Assembly (NCBI GenBank): GCA_003214175.1
Contig: QCLZ01000006.1
Coordinates: 1-64,000 of the forward strand
Origin: Prochlorococcus sp. AG-418-I20
GTDB lineage: Bacteria; Cyanobacteriota; Cyanobacteriia; PCC-6307; Cyanobiaceae
Reading direction: 5' to 3'
DNA: 64,000 nucleotides
Part shown: one piece after another, positions 36,304 through 46,656 of the stretch
How positions within the stretch are numbered: position 1 is the first letter of the stretch
Layout of the letters: each line of letters begins with the position of its first letter
Program-made: the position numbers and the translations under genes
Notes under the pieces: generated by a model
Seen by the model: only the letters and a program-made list of their open reading frames with translations
Told to the model about the DNA's origin: nothing
Databases searched by the model: none

Positions 36304-38229
36304 ATGAGTAATGATGATAAGTTAAAAGTTAGGAAAAATGTATCGAAAAACAAAGCTTTTAAGGAATTAACTATTATTAGGAATACCATTTTTTGGATTG
36401 ATGATGTTGGTGAAAGTCAAAATTTCAATGGTATTTTTGCGAGGCCATTTAACCAAAAAGATGCGCTTCCTCAAAAATTAACTAGTAAAAAATATAATAT
36501 TAAAAATAACTTTCATGGGTATGGTGGTAAATCTTATAAATGTATAGATTTTAAAAATAATTTTTATTTAATATGGATTGATCAGCTTACCAAGGCAGTA
36601 TGGTTTCAAATTTTTAAAGAGGTAGCGTCAAATTATAGTAGTCAAAATAAATATCTTGATTCAGTTCAAGAACCTGTACAACTATCTAAATCAATTGATG
36701 GAAATTTCGATTCTTCATTTGTCATTTCTTCAAAAAATTTATTGTATGGTATTTGCGAAATTAATAATAGAGATTATTTATTTTCTTTAAATTTAAAAAA
36801 AACTAAACAAGATATTCATCGAATAAAAAAATTTAAAAATTTTGCTGGCGAATTATCTTCTAATACTTCTGCTAACTTACTTTCTTGGATAGAGTGGGAT
36901 TCTCCCTACATGCCCTGGGAGAGAAATGATCTGTTTTTTGCTCAAATAAATACAGCTGGAGAGATACAAAAAATAAAAAGGTTCTCAAATAATCTGATAA
37001 ATGCCAAAAAAAACGTTTCTTTTTTCCAACCCTATTGGATAAGTGAAACAATTTTAGTATGTTCTGAAGATAGTTCTGGATGGTGGAACTTATTGTTTTT
37101 AGATGTTAGTGAAATTCAGAATATTTTTATTAAGAAAAAAGTAGAGAGAAATCTTATTGAATATGGATCACCACAATGGGTCTCTGGAATAACATTTTTT
37201 TCAGGGACTATAAAAAATTTATTTTGCCTGGCAAAAAAAGAAAATAATTTAGTAGTTGAGCAATATAAAGATCTTCAATTCGTTAAAGAATTTTTTACTC
37301 CTTTTTCCTCAATAAGTGATTTCGGTGTTTTTCGGAAAAAAGTTCTTTTAAAAGGTTATGGCTCTGATTTTTTGGGAATCGTACTTGAAATTGATTTCGC
37401 AGAAAAACTTTCATCAAATTTTTCTGAGCAGATACATATTGATCATATAAAAGAATGTTCTAAACCTGAAGCATTTTGGTTTAAAGGTTTTGAAGATCAA
37501 TCTACTCATTCTTTCCTTTATAAACCGCTTGTTGAAAATTTTAGTAAGCCACCGCTCCTTGTTAGAGCTCACAGCGGACCAACTTCATTTTTTGATGGTT
37601 CATATAATTCTGAAGTTCAATATTGGACATCGAAGGGATTTTTTGTTGCTGAAGTTAATTATGGGGGATCATCAGGATTTGGCAAAGCATATAGAGAGAG
37701 GTTGAATTATAAGTGGGGTATCGTTGATTCTTATGATTGCAAATCCCTAGCTCTTGAATTAACTAAATCAAATCTAGTTGATAGTGACAAAGTAGTAATT
37801 TCTGGCAATAGTGCTGGTGGTTTAACTGCCCTGAATTGTTTATTATATGGGTCTATTTTTACAGCCGCAATTTGTAAATATCCTGTTATTGATTTGAAGG
37901 ATATGCACTACAACACTCATAGGTTTGAAAAAGATTATTTAAATTCTTTGGTAGGAAATTATGCAAAAAATCATGATGACTATATATATAGATCGCCGAT
38001 AAATCACATTAATCAAATAAAAAAACCTATCTTATTGTTTCATGGAAAAAAAGATACAGTTATTTCGTATAAACAAACTTTAAAAATTCAGGAAATTTTG
38101 CTTCATAACAATAAATATTCAGAAGTTATTTTTTTTGAGAATGAAGGGCATGGGTTTAAAAATAAAGAAACTAAAGAAGTAGTAATGCAAAAAACTCACG
38201 ATTTTTTTAAAAATGCTTTGAATATTTAA
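36304..38229 (+). CDS. S9 family (prolyl oligopeptidase-type) peptidase
   Basis: A 641-residue serine peptidase with an N-terminal beta-propeller-like region (about 1-380) and a C-terminal alpha/beta-hydrolase domain. The nucleophile elbow is GNSAGG, the catalytic Asp lies in LLFHGKKDTVI and the catalytic His in NEGHGF. The preceding segment YGGSSGFGKAYRERL matches dipeptidyl/acylaminoacyl peptidase relatives. No signal peptide is seen, so it is likely cytosolic and degrades oligopeptides. Its 3' end overlaps the convergent sufS gene by 4 bp. Confidence 0.9.
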   Translation: MSNDDKLKVRKNVSKNKAFKELTIIRNTIFWIDDVGESQNFNGIFARPFNQKDALPQKLTSKKYNIKNNFHGYGGKSYKCIDFKNNFYLIWIDQLTKAVWFQIFKEVASNYSSQNKYLDSVQEPVQLSKSIDGNFDSSFVISSKNLLYGICEINNRDYLFSLNLKKTKQDIHRIKKFKNFAGELSSNTSANLLSWIEWDSPYMPWERNDLFFAQINTAGEIQKIKRFSNNLINAKKNVSFFQPYWISETILVCSEDSSGWWNLLFLDVSEIQNIFIKKKVERNLIEYGSPQWVSGITFFSGTIKNLFCLAKKENNLVVEQYKDLQFVKEFFTPFSSISDFGVFRKKVLLKGYGSDFLGIVLEIDFAEKLSSNFSEQIHIDHIKECSKPEAFWFKGFEDQSTHSFLYKPLVENFSKPPLLVRAHSGPTSFFDGSYNSEVQYWTSKGFFVAEVNYGGSSGFGKAYRERLNYKWGIVDSYDCKSLALELTKSNLVDSDKVVISGNSAGGLTALNCLLYGSIFTAAICKYPVIDLKDMHYNTHRFEKDYLNSLVGNYAKNHDDYIYRSPINHINQIKKPILLFHGKKDTVISYKQTLKIQEILLHNNKYSEVIFFENEGHGFKNKETKEVVMQKTHDFFKNALNI

Positions 38230-39479
38230 GAATTGATTTTTAGAAAATCAATAGTATCTTTTAATTTTTCTATAAATATATCAATTTCTTCCTTATTGGT
38301 TGTGAAATTCATACTAATCCTTGCTGTTGATTTAATTCCAATGTGTCTGTGAAGAGGTTGACAGCAATGATGCCCACTTCTGATGCAAATCCCTTTTGAA
38401 TCCAGAATTTCTGCAATATCGTTTGAATGAATATTTTTAATATAAAATGTGGCAAGTGAGGCTCTGTCTGGATCTATCCTCGGCGATGGACCTATAATTT
38501 CAATATCTTCTATTTGATTTAATTTTTCAAATAAATATTTAGTAATAGTCTTCTCATATTCATGAATTTCATCCAATCCAATATTGTTTATATAATTAAT
38601 TGCTTCCGCAAGACCTATTGCTTCTGCAATGGCTGGAGTTCCAGCTTCAAATTTATGAGGTAGCTCTGCCCAAGTACTTGTCTCTTCAAAAACATCTTCA
38701 ATCATTTCGCCACCTCCAAATAGGGGAGGAATCTTTTCTAGTATTTCTTTTTTTGACCAGAGGAAACCAATACCTGTAGGACCGCAAAGTTTATGTCCCG
38801 ATCCCGCTAAGAAATCTATATCAAGATCAATTACATCTAGTTTTTGATGCGCTAAACTTTGACATGCGTCTATTAAAACTAAAGAACCTTTTTGTTTTGC
38901 TAATTTAGTTATCTCTTTGATTGGATTACAGCAACCTAGAGTATTACTAACATGTACTATGCTAACCAGCTTAGTTCTAGAGGTTAGTTTTGATTTAAAA
39001 TCGTCTATATCTAATTTCCCATTTTTATCGATACCTATAAATTTTAATTTGCATTTATTTTTTGCTGCAACCATTTGCCATGGAACAATATTGCTATGAT
39101 GCTCCATTATTGATAAGAGAATTTCATCGTTTTCTCTTAATGAAGATTCTCCCCATGATCTGGCCGCTAGATTGATTGCTTCAGTAGCATTTCTTGTGAA
39201 AATAATTTCTTTTGTTGAATTCGCTTTTATATATTTGCTAATTAAATATCTTGCATTTTCAAATTCTTCTGTTGCTTTTGCACTTAATTGATGTGCGCCT
39301 CTGTGGACATTGGCATTAAAATTTCTATAATATTCATCAATTTTTTTTAAGACTTGTATTGGTTTTTGAGTTGTTGCAGCATGGTCTAAATAAATGATTT
39401 GCTCATTACTTTTTAAGTTCTTATTTAAAAGAGGAAAGTCTTTTTTAGTTAATTCAGGAAAATTTCGAATCGTTTCCAT
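38226..39479 (-). CDS. sufS: Cysteine desulfurase SufS
   Basis: PLP-dependent enzyme supplying sulfur from cysteine to SufBCD. The PLP lysine is in LAGSGHKLCGPTG, the active-site Cys in IRSGHHCCQPLH near the C-terminus, and the N-terminal segment YLDHAATTQKP is typical. At 417 residues it is a group II desulfurase. It is the last gene of sufBCDS, and its start codon shares a base with the sufD stop. Confidence 0.96.
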   Translation of the reverse strand: METIRNFPELTKKDFPLLNKNLKSNEQIIYLDHAATTQKPIQVLKKIDEYYRNFNANVHRGAHQLSAKATEEFENARYLISKYIKANSTKEIIFTRNATEAINLAARSWGESSLRENDEILLSIMEHHSNIVPWQMVAAKNKCKLKFIGIDKNGKLDIDDFKSKLTSRTKLVSIVHVSNTLGCCNPIKEITKLAKQKGSLVLIDACQSLAHQKLDVIDLDIDFLAGSGHKLCGPTGIGFLWSKKEILEKIPPLFGGGEMIEDVFEETSTWAELPHKFEAGTPAIAEAIGLAEAINYINNIGLDEIHEYEKTITKYLFEKLNQIEDIEIIGPSPRIDPDRASLATFYIKNIHSNDIAEILDSKGICIRSGHHCCQPLHRHIGIKSTARISMNFTTNKEEIDIFIEKLKDTIDFLKINS

Positions 39480-40696
39480 TAATTCTCATTTAAAATTTTA
39501 TCAAGTAAATCCCATCTATCTTTTGAAACGGGAATAAATGAAATTATTTCTTGAAAGTAAGAACTTAATTGTAGTTTACTCGCTTCTGCTAATGTGATCC
39601 CTCTTGTTCTCATATAAAACAGTTCTTCTTCATTTAGTTGCGAAATTGTAGCTCCATGTTTGCATTTGACATCATCAGCAATTATTTCTAATTGAGGTTT
39701 GGTATCTATTTGTGCGAGATCTGATAAAAGTAAATTTCTACTTAATTGGGAAGCATCAGTTTTCTGAGCGATTTTAGGAACTATTATTGAACCTTCAAAG
39801 ATTGCATGTGATTTATCGTCAGCAAGTGATTTGTTGATTTGATCTAGAAATCCATTAGGGCCATTAAAATTTATTTTTGTATAAGTAGAAATTTGTTCAT
39901 CTTTCTTTGTTATTTGCATACCTTTGATATTGGTTTTAGCGTTTCCTTCAGATTGCTTAATATTAATTTCAAATCTTGCATAATTAAATTTGAAATGTAA
40001 AGATCCCAAGTTGTATTTGCTATTTTTTTGTTGAATTACATTGAGAGAATTTAATAAATTTGATCCGTTTTTACCGTAAGAAACAACACCATGAGTAAGG
40101 GTACTATTTTCTTCTAAAAAAAAGAACGTTGATTGAGATAATGAAGAGTTGTCTTTGCCAAGATTTACTTGTAATAATTGAATATCACAATTCTTTTCTA
40201 ACAATATTACTAGCGTTTTTGCATTTAATGAGTTGCAAGATGCATGACTAAAGATTTCAATAGGAGGGATTTTTGATCCATTTATTTTTAATCCCAAGAT
40301 ATTTTTTTTACAACTTAAAGATAGATTTAACAGGTCACTCCAATTTTCGTTTTGATCAAAACATGATATCTGGTCTTTGATATATTTATCTAATTCATGC
40401 TCACTTAATTGCTGTATTGAATAATTGTCTTCTATTAATTTAATTTGACAGTTTTCACCAATTATTAATCTAATGGTATTTTGAGAATTTTTAGGATAGG
40501 GTGTATCAAATTTCAGATCTTTTTCATTAACCGAGTAGTCTAAAAAAGTTGAAAATTTTGATTTATCTGAAAGTCTCCATAGCTCACTTTTGGGATTAGG
40601 GAGAGGACTTGATTGTAATTTATCTAGACAGATTTTTTGAATTTCTGTTTGATTTTCAACTAATTTATTGGTTTTTATTTTTTCAATAATTTCCAT
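39479..40696 (-). CDS. sufD: Fe-S assembly protein SufD
   Basis: Scaffold component of the SufBC2D complex, 405 residues. The divergent N-terminal half is typical of SufD. The C-terminal half carries the conserved beta-helix sequences: IVVPKIAQKTDASQLSRNLL and VKCKHGATISQLNEEELFYM with the functional His-containing motif, followed by RGITLAEASKL. It lies between sufC (4-bp gap) and sufS (1-bp overlap). Confidence 0.94.
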   Translation of the reverse strand: MEIIEKIKTNKLVENQTEIQKICLDKLQSSPLPNPKSELWRLSDKSKFSTFLDYSVNEKDLKFDTPYPKNSQNTIRLIIGENCQIKLIEDNYSIQQLSEHELDKYIKDQISCFDQNENWSDLLNLSLSCKKNILGLKINGSKIPPIEIFSHASCNSLNAKTLVILLEKNCDIQLLQVNLGKDNSSLSQSTFFFLEENSTLTHGVVSYGKNGSNLLNSLNVIQQKNSKYNLGSLHFKFNYARFEINIKQSEGNAKTNIKGMQITKKDEQISTYTKINFNGPNGFLDQINKSLADDKSHAIFEGSIIVPKIAQKTDASQLSRNLLLSDLAQIDTKPQLEIIADDVKCKHGATISQLNEEELFYMRTRGITLAEASKLQLSSYFQEIISFIPVSKDRWDLLDKILNEN

Positions 40697-40700
40697 TTAT

Positions 40701-41486
40701 TTAAGTCTCTTTTACAAAGTTATCAGTCCATTCATAACCTTTTTTTTCAAGTTCTAATGCAAGATCACTCCCACCAGTTTTTATAATTTGTCCGTCTGCC
40801 ATAACATGGACATAATTTGGTTCAATTTCATCTAGTAATCTTTGGTAGTGAGTAATTAATATAATTCCAGTTTGTGCATTAGATATTTTTTTAATTCCTG
40901 ATGCGACTATTCTAAGAGCATCAATATCTAGACCAGAATCAGTCTCATCTAATATTGCTATCTTGGGCTCAAGTAAAGCCATTTGCAAAATTTCATTTCT
41001 TTTCTTTTCACCTCCAGAAAATCCCTGATTTACACTCCTTGATAGGAATGCCTGATCCATTTTCACAAGTTCTAACTTTTCTTTAACTAATTCCTCAAAA
41101 TCAAAAGTGTCTAACTCTTCTTTGTTAAGGAATTTTCTTCTAGCATTCGTCGAAACTCTGAGAAATTCAAGATTACTAACGCCTGGAATTTCTATTGGAT
41201 ACTGGAAACCAAGGAAGATTCCTGCTTGAGATCTTTCTTCAGGTTCTAGAGCGTTGATATTTTCACCCGAAAATTTTATATCGCCATCCGTAATGTTATA
41301 AGAGGGGTGCCCTGCAATGATTTTAGAAAGAGTACTTTTACCACAGCCATTTCTTCCCATAATGGCATGGATTTCTCCGGGATAAACAGCAAGTGAAACT
41401 CCCTTTAAAATTGGAAGATTATTAGTAGATGCAAAGAGATTTTTAACTTCTAATATTGGATCTGATTCTTTCATTTGACTTTGCAT
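40701..41486 (-). CDS. sufC: Fe-S assembly ATPase SufC
   Basis: ABC-type ATPase of the SufBC2D complex, 261 residues. Walker A is GRNGCGKST, the signature region is [20 protein letters not shown] and Walker B is [11 protein letters not shown], the SufC-specific variant. It drives conformational change of SufB-SufD during cluster assembly. It lies 21 bp downstream of sufB in the operon. The first three residues could be trimmed, because a second Met follows at residue 4. Confidence 0.97.
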   Translation of the reverse strand: MQSQMKESDPILEVKNLFASTNNLPILKGVSLAVYPGEIHAIMGRNGCGKSTLSKIIAGHPSYNITDGDIKFSGENINALEPEERSQAGIFLGFQYPIEIPGVSNLEFLRVSTNARRKFLNKEELDTFDFEELVKEKLELVKMDQAFLSRSVNQGFSGGEKKRNEILQMALLEPKIAILDETDSGLDIDALRIVASGIKKISNAQTGIILITHYQRLLDEIEPNYVHVMADGQIIKTGGSDLALELEKKGYEWTDNFVKET

Positions 41487-41507
41487 TTCAGTTTAGAAAT
41501 TGATTAA

Positions 41508-42950
41508 TTAACCTACTGATCCCTCGAGTTTAAGTGCCAGTAACTTATCTGCTTCAGCAGCAAATTCCATAGGTAATTGATTAAATACATCTCTGCAGAA
41601 ACCACTGACCATCATAGATATTGCCTCTTCAAATTCTATACCTCTACTTTGGAGATAAAAAAGTTGATCTTCAGAGATTCTACATGTGCTTGCTTCATGC
41701 TCAATTTCAGAATTGGGTTGTTGAGATTTGATGTAAGGGAATGTATTTGCAGAAGCTTGATCCCCTATTAACATTGAATCACATTGACTGTAGTTTCTTG
41801 ATCCTTTAGCTTTTGTCCCCATTTTGACAAGCCCTCTATAACTATTTATTGAATTACCGGCACTGATACCTTTGCTTACTATAGTTGACTTGGTTTTGGG
41901 ACCAATATGGATCATTTTTGTGCCGGTATCTGCTTTCTGAAGGTTATTGGTGAGTGCTACTGAATAAAATTCTCCGACAGATTCTTCTCCTAAAAGCAGG
42001 CAACTAGGATATTTCCATGTAATTGCAGACCCTGTTTCAACTTGAGACCAGCTAATTTTACTTCTTTTACCTAAACATTTCCCCCTTTTAGTGACAAAGT
42101 TAAAAATGCCCCCAACACCATCCTCATCTCCCGCATACCAATTTTGCACTGTTGAATATTTTATTGATGCATCGTCCAAAGCTATGAGTTCCACAACCGC
42201 AGCATGTAGGGTATTTGTATCAAACATTGGCGCTGTACAACCTTCTAAATAACTGACAGAACTTGATTCTTCAGCAATGATAAGTGTTCTCTCAAATTGC
42301 CCAGAATCTCCACTATTAATTCTGAAGTAGGAAGATAGGTCCATGGGACATGTAACACCTTTTGGAATATAAACAAAGGAACCATCACTAAAAACAGCAG
42401 AATTTAGTGCTGCAAAATAGTTATCACTAGCTGGAACTACAGTGCCTAAATATCTTTCAATCAAGTTCGAGTGATTTTTTACTGCTTCACTTATTGAGCA
42501 GAATATAACTCCATGTTCAGCAAGTTCTTCTCTAAAAGTTGTGGCTATAGAAACACTATCAAAGACTGCATCTACGGCTACATTTGTGAGTTTTTTTTGC
42601 TCGGTAAGAGGTATTCCTAATTTATCAAAAGTCTCAAGAAGTTTGGGATCAACTTCATCCAAACTAGAAATTTTTTCTTTTTGTTTGGGAGCAGAGTAAT
42701 AAATTATATCTTGATAATCGATTTGTTTGTATCCTAATCCTGCCCAATCAGGCTCATCCATTTTTTGCCATTTTTTGAAGGCTTTTAATCTAAAATCAAG
42801 AAGGTATTTCGGCTCTTCTTTTTTTTGCGAAATAAGTCTAACTATGTCTTCATTCAATCCCTTTGCAATTTTTTCAGTTTCAATATCAGTAACGAAACCA
42901 TACTTGTAAGGCTCTTTTACTACATCTTTAACTAAATTTTCGTTGACCAT
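41508..42950 (-). CDS. sufB: Fe-S assembly protein SufB
   Basis: Main scaffold of the SufBC2D complex, 480 residues from the ATG encoding [14 protein letters not shown]. The open frame extends 20 codons upstream, but those are not SufB-like. Conserved segments are [45 protein letters not shown] and the C-terminal [20 protein letters not shown] with the [17 protein letters not shown] region. It is the first gene of sufBCDS, the major Fe-S pathway of cyanobacteria, needed for photosystem I and ferredoxin. Confidence 0.97.
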   Translation of the reverse strand: MVNENLVKDVVKEPYKYGFVTDIETEKIAKGLNEDIVRLISQKKEEPKYLLDFRLKAFKKWQKMDEPDWAGLGYKQIDYQDIIYYSAPKQKEKISSLDEVDPKLLETFDKLGIPLTEQKKLTNVAVDAVFDSVSIATTFREELAEHGVIFCSISEAVKNHSNLIERYLGTVVPASDNYFAALNSAVFSDGSFVYIPKGVTCPMDLSSYFRINSGDSGQFERTLIIAEESSSVSYLEGCTAPMFDTNTLHAAVVELIALDDASIKYSTVQNWYAGDEDGVGGIFNFVTKRGKCLGKRSKISWSQVETGSAITWKYPSCLLLGEESVGEFYSVALTNNLQKADTGTKMIHIGPKTKSTIVSKGISAGNSINSYRGLVKMGTKAKGSRNYSQCDSMLIGDQASANTFPYIKSQQPNSEIEHEASTCRISEDQLFYLQSRGIEFEEAISMMVSGFCRDVFNQLPMEFAAEADKLLALKLEGSVG

Positions 42951-43046
42951 GTTATCCAAAAATAAACTATTACAATTAGATTTATATACTCTAACGAAAG
43001 ATACCCCCAATATTGAGTTTTTTCCCTTTATTAAAACTAAAAATTA

Positions 43047-43400
43047 ATGTCTAATCATCTTGATCCCTTGTCAAATCCACTAAACATGCAAACTATCCGA
43101 GAAATTGATAATCTTGATCTACCAATAATGCAGAAACATCATTTAAGAATACTCGCTCATTGTTTAGAGATTTTAAAAATTCTCAATGAAGGTAATAGTT
43201 TTGAATATCAAAATAAAAATCCCTTGAGAGAATGGTGTGATAATCAATCCAGAAAATTTGATGATAAAAAATTTAGTGATCTTTTTTATGAGCAGTTAGA
43301 ATCCACATCGAATAGATTAAGTACTTTTTCAAAAAAAATAGGTAAAAGCATTGAGGATTTAGAGATAGATGATTTAGTAATTCTAGTTGAACAACGCTAA
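43047..43400 (+). CDS. Hypothetical protein divergent from the suf operon
   Basis: A 117-residue predominantly helical, charged protein with no membrane segment and one Cys. In many cyanobacteria the repressor gene sufR is divergent from sufB. This protein is about half that size and shows no winged-helix pattern or the clustered Cys ligands of SufR, so it is not SufR. It shares a 96-bp promoter region with sufB. No function can be given. Confidence 0.7.
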   Translation: MSNHLDPLSNPLNMQTIREIDNLDLPIMQKHHLRILAHCLEILKILNEGNSFEYQNKNPLREWCDNQSRKFDDKKFSDLFYEQLESTSNRLSTFSKKIGKSIEDLEIDDLVILVEQR

Positions 43401-43684
43401 ATCTCCTTTTAATTGATCCCGAAGAAAAAATATATTTTTGTTGAGTCGTTAACAAATTCAGGTAATAAAATTTAAAAAAAAAGAAAATTAATTTACATTT
43501 AAAAAAGATCTGAAAATTAATTAATTGCTTTGATACCAACTGTTTTGAAGAGAAATATTAATTTTAAGAATTTTTTAGTAGTCAGAGGATCCTGACGACA
43601 GGGCAAAAAGACACACAATTCCTAAAAAAAAAGAACATACTGATCCCAAACAAAAACGGAGAATTTAAAGTGGTTGATGGGATC
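43401..43684. other. Intergenic region upstream of the DUF4912 gene
   Basis: About 280 AT-rich bases. A short inverted repeat GTCAG-AGGATC-CTGAC is centred near 43589 and could be an operator or leader hairpin of the downstream gene. Long A-runs precede the start. No ORF with support was seen. Confidence 0.4.
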
Positions 43685-44770
43685 ATGAATAAAGATCAAT
43701 TACTCTTACTTACCCTCAGACAATTACGTCAAGAAGCAAGTAAATTATCAGTTCCGCTATACAGTCGCAAAACAAAAGCTGTTTTAGTTGATTTAATACT
43801 CGAATATCAAGAAAAATCTACAAAGAAAACATATATTACACCTCCCCAGTCAAAATCTGAAGAAACTTTTGAGTCCAATGCTTATAACAGTAGTGAAGAA
43901 GTTAAAACAAATGTTGTTTTCCTACCCCGGGATCCAGATTGGGCTTATGTTTTTTGGCAAATTTCTGATGCAGATAGAGAAAAAGCACAATCCTTGGGAG
44001 CCAATAAATTATGTTTAAGATTATTTGATGCATCTGGTTCTGAAGGAAGCAACTTGAATCAAGGAACACTAAGGGAGATCGCAGTTGATAGTTACAGTAC
44101 TGAGTGGTACTTACCAATCCCACTTGCAGATAGAGACTATAAAGTTGAATTAGGTTACAAATATGGTTTTAACTGGATGTCATTGGCATTTTCCTCTATA
44201 AGCCATGTTCCTGGCTCTCATCCTTCTGAGCAAATTCTTGATAAATTTGTACCATTTAATTTAGATTCTACTCCTGAGTTAATCCAAGATATATCTAATC
44301 CTGTCGTTTCAGAGCAAAATGGTATGCATGAAAGGTTATACCAAGCAGCAACTAATATTCCTCTAAGAAGAAAAGTTGGTTCTGAAGAATTTATGGAAAA
44401 TGTAAATTCAACAAACCGCAATGATAATCTTACAGACTCAGGTTCTGGTATATGGTCATCAGGTTTAAATGATTCTGGAAGCGGAATTGTTAAAAATAAA
44501 TCCTTTTGGCTTGTTGCTGATGCTGAATTAATTGTTTATGGAGCCACAGAGCCTTCTGCAAAACTGACAATAGGTGGAGAAGATGTACCTCTTGCTGCAG
44601 ATGGTACTTTTAGAATTCAAGTTCCATTTAGAGATGGGACTCAAAAATATGATATTAAAGCAGTTGATTTATCTGGTGAGCAAGAAAAAAGTATATCACT
44701 GAAATTTGATAGAACGACGCCACTTGACGATACTAATCAAAAAGATAATGCTGAGACTGAATGGTTTTAA
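43685..44770 (+). CDS. DUF4912 protein with N-terminal SAP/Rho-N-like domain
   Basis: A 361-residue protein started at ATG 43685 (a GTG 15 bp upstream is the alternative). Residues 1-40 form a SAP or Rho-N-like helix-extended-helix (LTLRQLRQEASKLSVPLYSR then KTKAVLVDLIL), a likely nucleic-acid-binding fold. Residues about 80-195 match DUF4912, including VVFLPRDPDWAYVFWQISD and RDYKVELGYKYG. A polar linker leads to a C-terminal beta-rich domain (about 270-345, ELIVYGATEPSAKLTIGGED) that resembles a bacterial Ig-like fold. This combination suggests a scaffold or regulator, but no function is established that I know of. Confidence 0.8.
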   Translation: MNKDQLLLLTLRQLRQEASKLSVPLYSRKTKAVLVDLILEYQEKSTKKTYITPPQSKSEETFESNAYNSSEEVKTNVVFLPRDPDWAYVFWQISDADREKAQSLGANKLCLRLFDASGSEGSNLNQGTLREIAVDSYSTEWYLPIPLADRDYKVELGYKYGFNWMSLAFSSISHVPGSHPSEQILDKFVPFNLDSTPELIQDISNPVVSEQNGMHERLYQAATNIPLRRKVGSEEFMENVNSTNRNDNLTDSGSGIWSSGLNDSGSGIVKNKSFWLVADAELIVYGATEPSAKLTIGGEDVPLAADGTFRIQVPFRDGTQKYDIKAVDLSGEQEKSISLKFDRTTPLDDTNQKDNAETEWF

Positions 44771-44782
44771 AAAATTAAATTA

Positions 44783-44953
44783 ATGCTGAAAAAAATTGTA
44801 GCTTTTACTCCATTGTTTGGGGCATTAACGTTTCCACTAATAGTTCCAATTACAATTTCTAAATTTGGTGTTAACTATGGAATTCTTACTGCGTTATTAA
44901 TTTCTTCATTATGGTTTATCGCTATGTTAAGAACTTCCGAAATGCCTCATTAA
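44783..44953 (+). CDS. Small two-helix membrane protein
   Basis: A 56-residue ORF starting MLKKIVAFTPLFGALTFPL, with two hydrophobic helices separated by SKFGVNYG and ending in MLRTSEMPH. It lies 12 bp after the DUF4912 gene and 32 bp before pgm on the same strand, so it is probably in the same transcript. The Lys-positive N-terminus and helix placement make it a convincing membrane microprotein; function unknown. Confidence 0.7.
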   Translation: MLKKIVAFTPLFGALTFPLIVPITISKFGVNYGILTALLISSLWFIAMLRTSEMPH

Positions 44954-44985
44954 TTTAGTTAGATTTTTGGAAGTCCTTTAAAAAT

Positions 44986-46623
44986 ATGACTCAAGTTAGT
45001 GTAATTAATATCAATTCTCCTTTTCTGGATCAAAAACCAGGCACTTCTGGTTTAAGAAAAAGTACTTTAAAGTTTCAGGAAGAACATTATCTAGAAGTTT
45101 TTATTGAAGTAATCTTACAATCATTGGAAGATTTAAAAGTATCAACATTAGTAGTTGGTGGTGATGGCAGATATGGCAATATTGAAGCAATAGAAAAAAT
45201 TGTCCAAATATGCATTGCTCATAAAGTTAAAAAGGTTATTGTTCCAAAATACGGTTTATTATCTACTCCTGCGACATCACATCTTATTAGAAAAGAAAAA
45301 GCTATTGGTGGAATTATTCTTTCTGCAAGCCATAATCCTGGTGGGATTGATGGCGACTTTGGAGTGAAATTGAATATCTCTAATGGTGGCCCAGCTCCTG
45401 AGATAATTACTAATAAGATTTTTCAGGCTTCACAATTACTAACTAGTTATAAAATTTGTAAGATTCAATTACCTAATTTTAGTGAATATGGGACTTACCA
45501 TTACGGTGAAACTACCTTAGAAATTATTGATGGATTAACAGATTATTCTAATTTGATGGAGAAAATTTTTGATTTTGATCAAATTAGTGATTTTTTAAAA
45601 AAAGACTTTTCGATAATCTTTGATGCAATGAATGCGGTTACAGGTCCATATGCAAAAAATATTTTTGTTGAAAAAATGGGCCTTGCTCATAATTGTGTCA
45701 TGAATGGTAACCCGTTAAAAGATTTTGGAGGTTTACATCCTGATCCTAATCTTACGTATGCATCCCACTTGGCTGATTTGTTATTAAATAAAAAATCCTA
45801 TAGTTTTGGTGCTGCATGCGATGGAGATGGAGATAGGAATATGATTTTAGGAAGTGGATGTTTTGTAAATCCTAGTGATAGCCTTGCAGTTATTACTGCT
45901 AACACAAAATATGTCCCTGGTTATAAAGATGGTATTACAGGTGTAGCTCGATCTATGCCAACGAGTTCTGCAGTTGATAATGTTGCTCGGGCATTAAATA
46001 TACCTTGTTTCGAGACACCTACTGGCTGGAAGTTTTTTGGAAATCTTTTAGATTCTAATTTAATTACTTTATGTGGAGAAGAAAGTTTCGGAACAGGTAG
46101 TAATCATGTGAGAGAGAAAGATGGATTATGGGCAGTTTTATATTGGTTACAAGTTTTAGCTGAGAAAAAATGTTCGGTAAGTGATTTGATGCAGAATCAT
46201 TGGAAACAATTTGGTAGGAATTATTATTCAAGACATGATTATGAGGCAATCCCCTCAAATATTGCTAATCAAATCTTTGGTAATCTAACTTCTATGCTCG
46301 AAAATTTAAAAGGAAATAGTTTTGCTGGCCATTTAGTTAAAGTTGCAGATAACTTTTCATATTTAGATCCCGTTGATAATTCCATAAGTGAAAATCAAGG
46401 TTTAAGATTGGTGCTTGATGATGATTCTCGAGTAATTGTGCGCCTTTCTGGAACTGGAACTAAGGGTGCAACATTAAGACTTTATTTTGAGAAATTTTTC
46501 AATCCTCAACAGAATCTTTCGTTAAATCCTCAGATCGCTTTGAAACCGCTAATAAATGATTTAGATGCTTTATTAAATATTTCAAAACTTACTCAAATGG
46601 AAACTCCTACAGTAATTACATAG
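44986..46623 (+). CDS. pgm: Phosphoglucomutase (alpha-D-glucose phosphate-specific)
   Basis: Interconverts glucose-1-phosphate and glucose-6-phosphate, linking glycogen synthesis to central carbon flow. At 545 residues it has the PGM1-type layout: phosphoserine loop in GIILSASHNPGG, metal-binding loop AACDGDGDRNMILG, sugar-binding CGEESFGTGSNHVREKDG and phosphate-binding RLSGTGTKGATLRLYFE near the C-terminus. The N-terminal GTSGLRKSTLKF motif fits eukaryotic-like PGMs also used by cyanobacteria. Confidence 0.97.
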   Translation: MTQVSVININSPFLDQKPGTSGLRKSTLKFQEEHYLEVFIEVILQSLEDLKVSTLVVGGDGRYGNIEAIEKIVQICIAHKVKKVIVPKYGLLSTPATSHLIRKEKAIGGIILSASHNPGGIDGDFGVKLNISNGGPAPEIITNKIFQASQLLTSYKICKIQLPNFSEYGTYHYGETTLEIIDGLTDYSNLMEKIFDFDQISDFLKKDFSIIFDAMNAVTGPYAKNIFVEKMGLAHNCVMNGNPLKDFGGLHPDPNLTYASHLADLLLNKKSYSFGAACDGDGDRNMILGSGCFVNPSDSLAVITANTKYVPGYKDGITGVARSMPTSSAVDNVARALNIPCFETPTGWKFFGNLLDSNLITLCGEESFGTGSNHVREKDGLWAVLYWLQVLAEKKCSVSDLMQNHWKQFGRNYYSRHDYEAIPSNIANQIFGNLTSMLENLKGNSFAGHLVKVADNFSYLDPVDNSISENQGLRLVLDDDSRVIVRLSGTGTKGATLRLYFEKFFNPQQNLSLNPQIALKPLINDLDALLNISKLTQMETPTVIT

Positions 46624-46656
46624 AATTTAAAGTAATGATTTTTTGATTTTATTTAT

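Noticed and set aside
43273-43539. 88-codon minus-strand ORF downstream of the unknown gene beside suf
   Set aside because: It is phenylalanine- and lysine-rich from A/T runs, overlaps the end of the 43047 gene antisense and has no plausible protein features.
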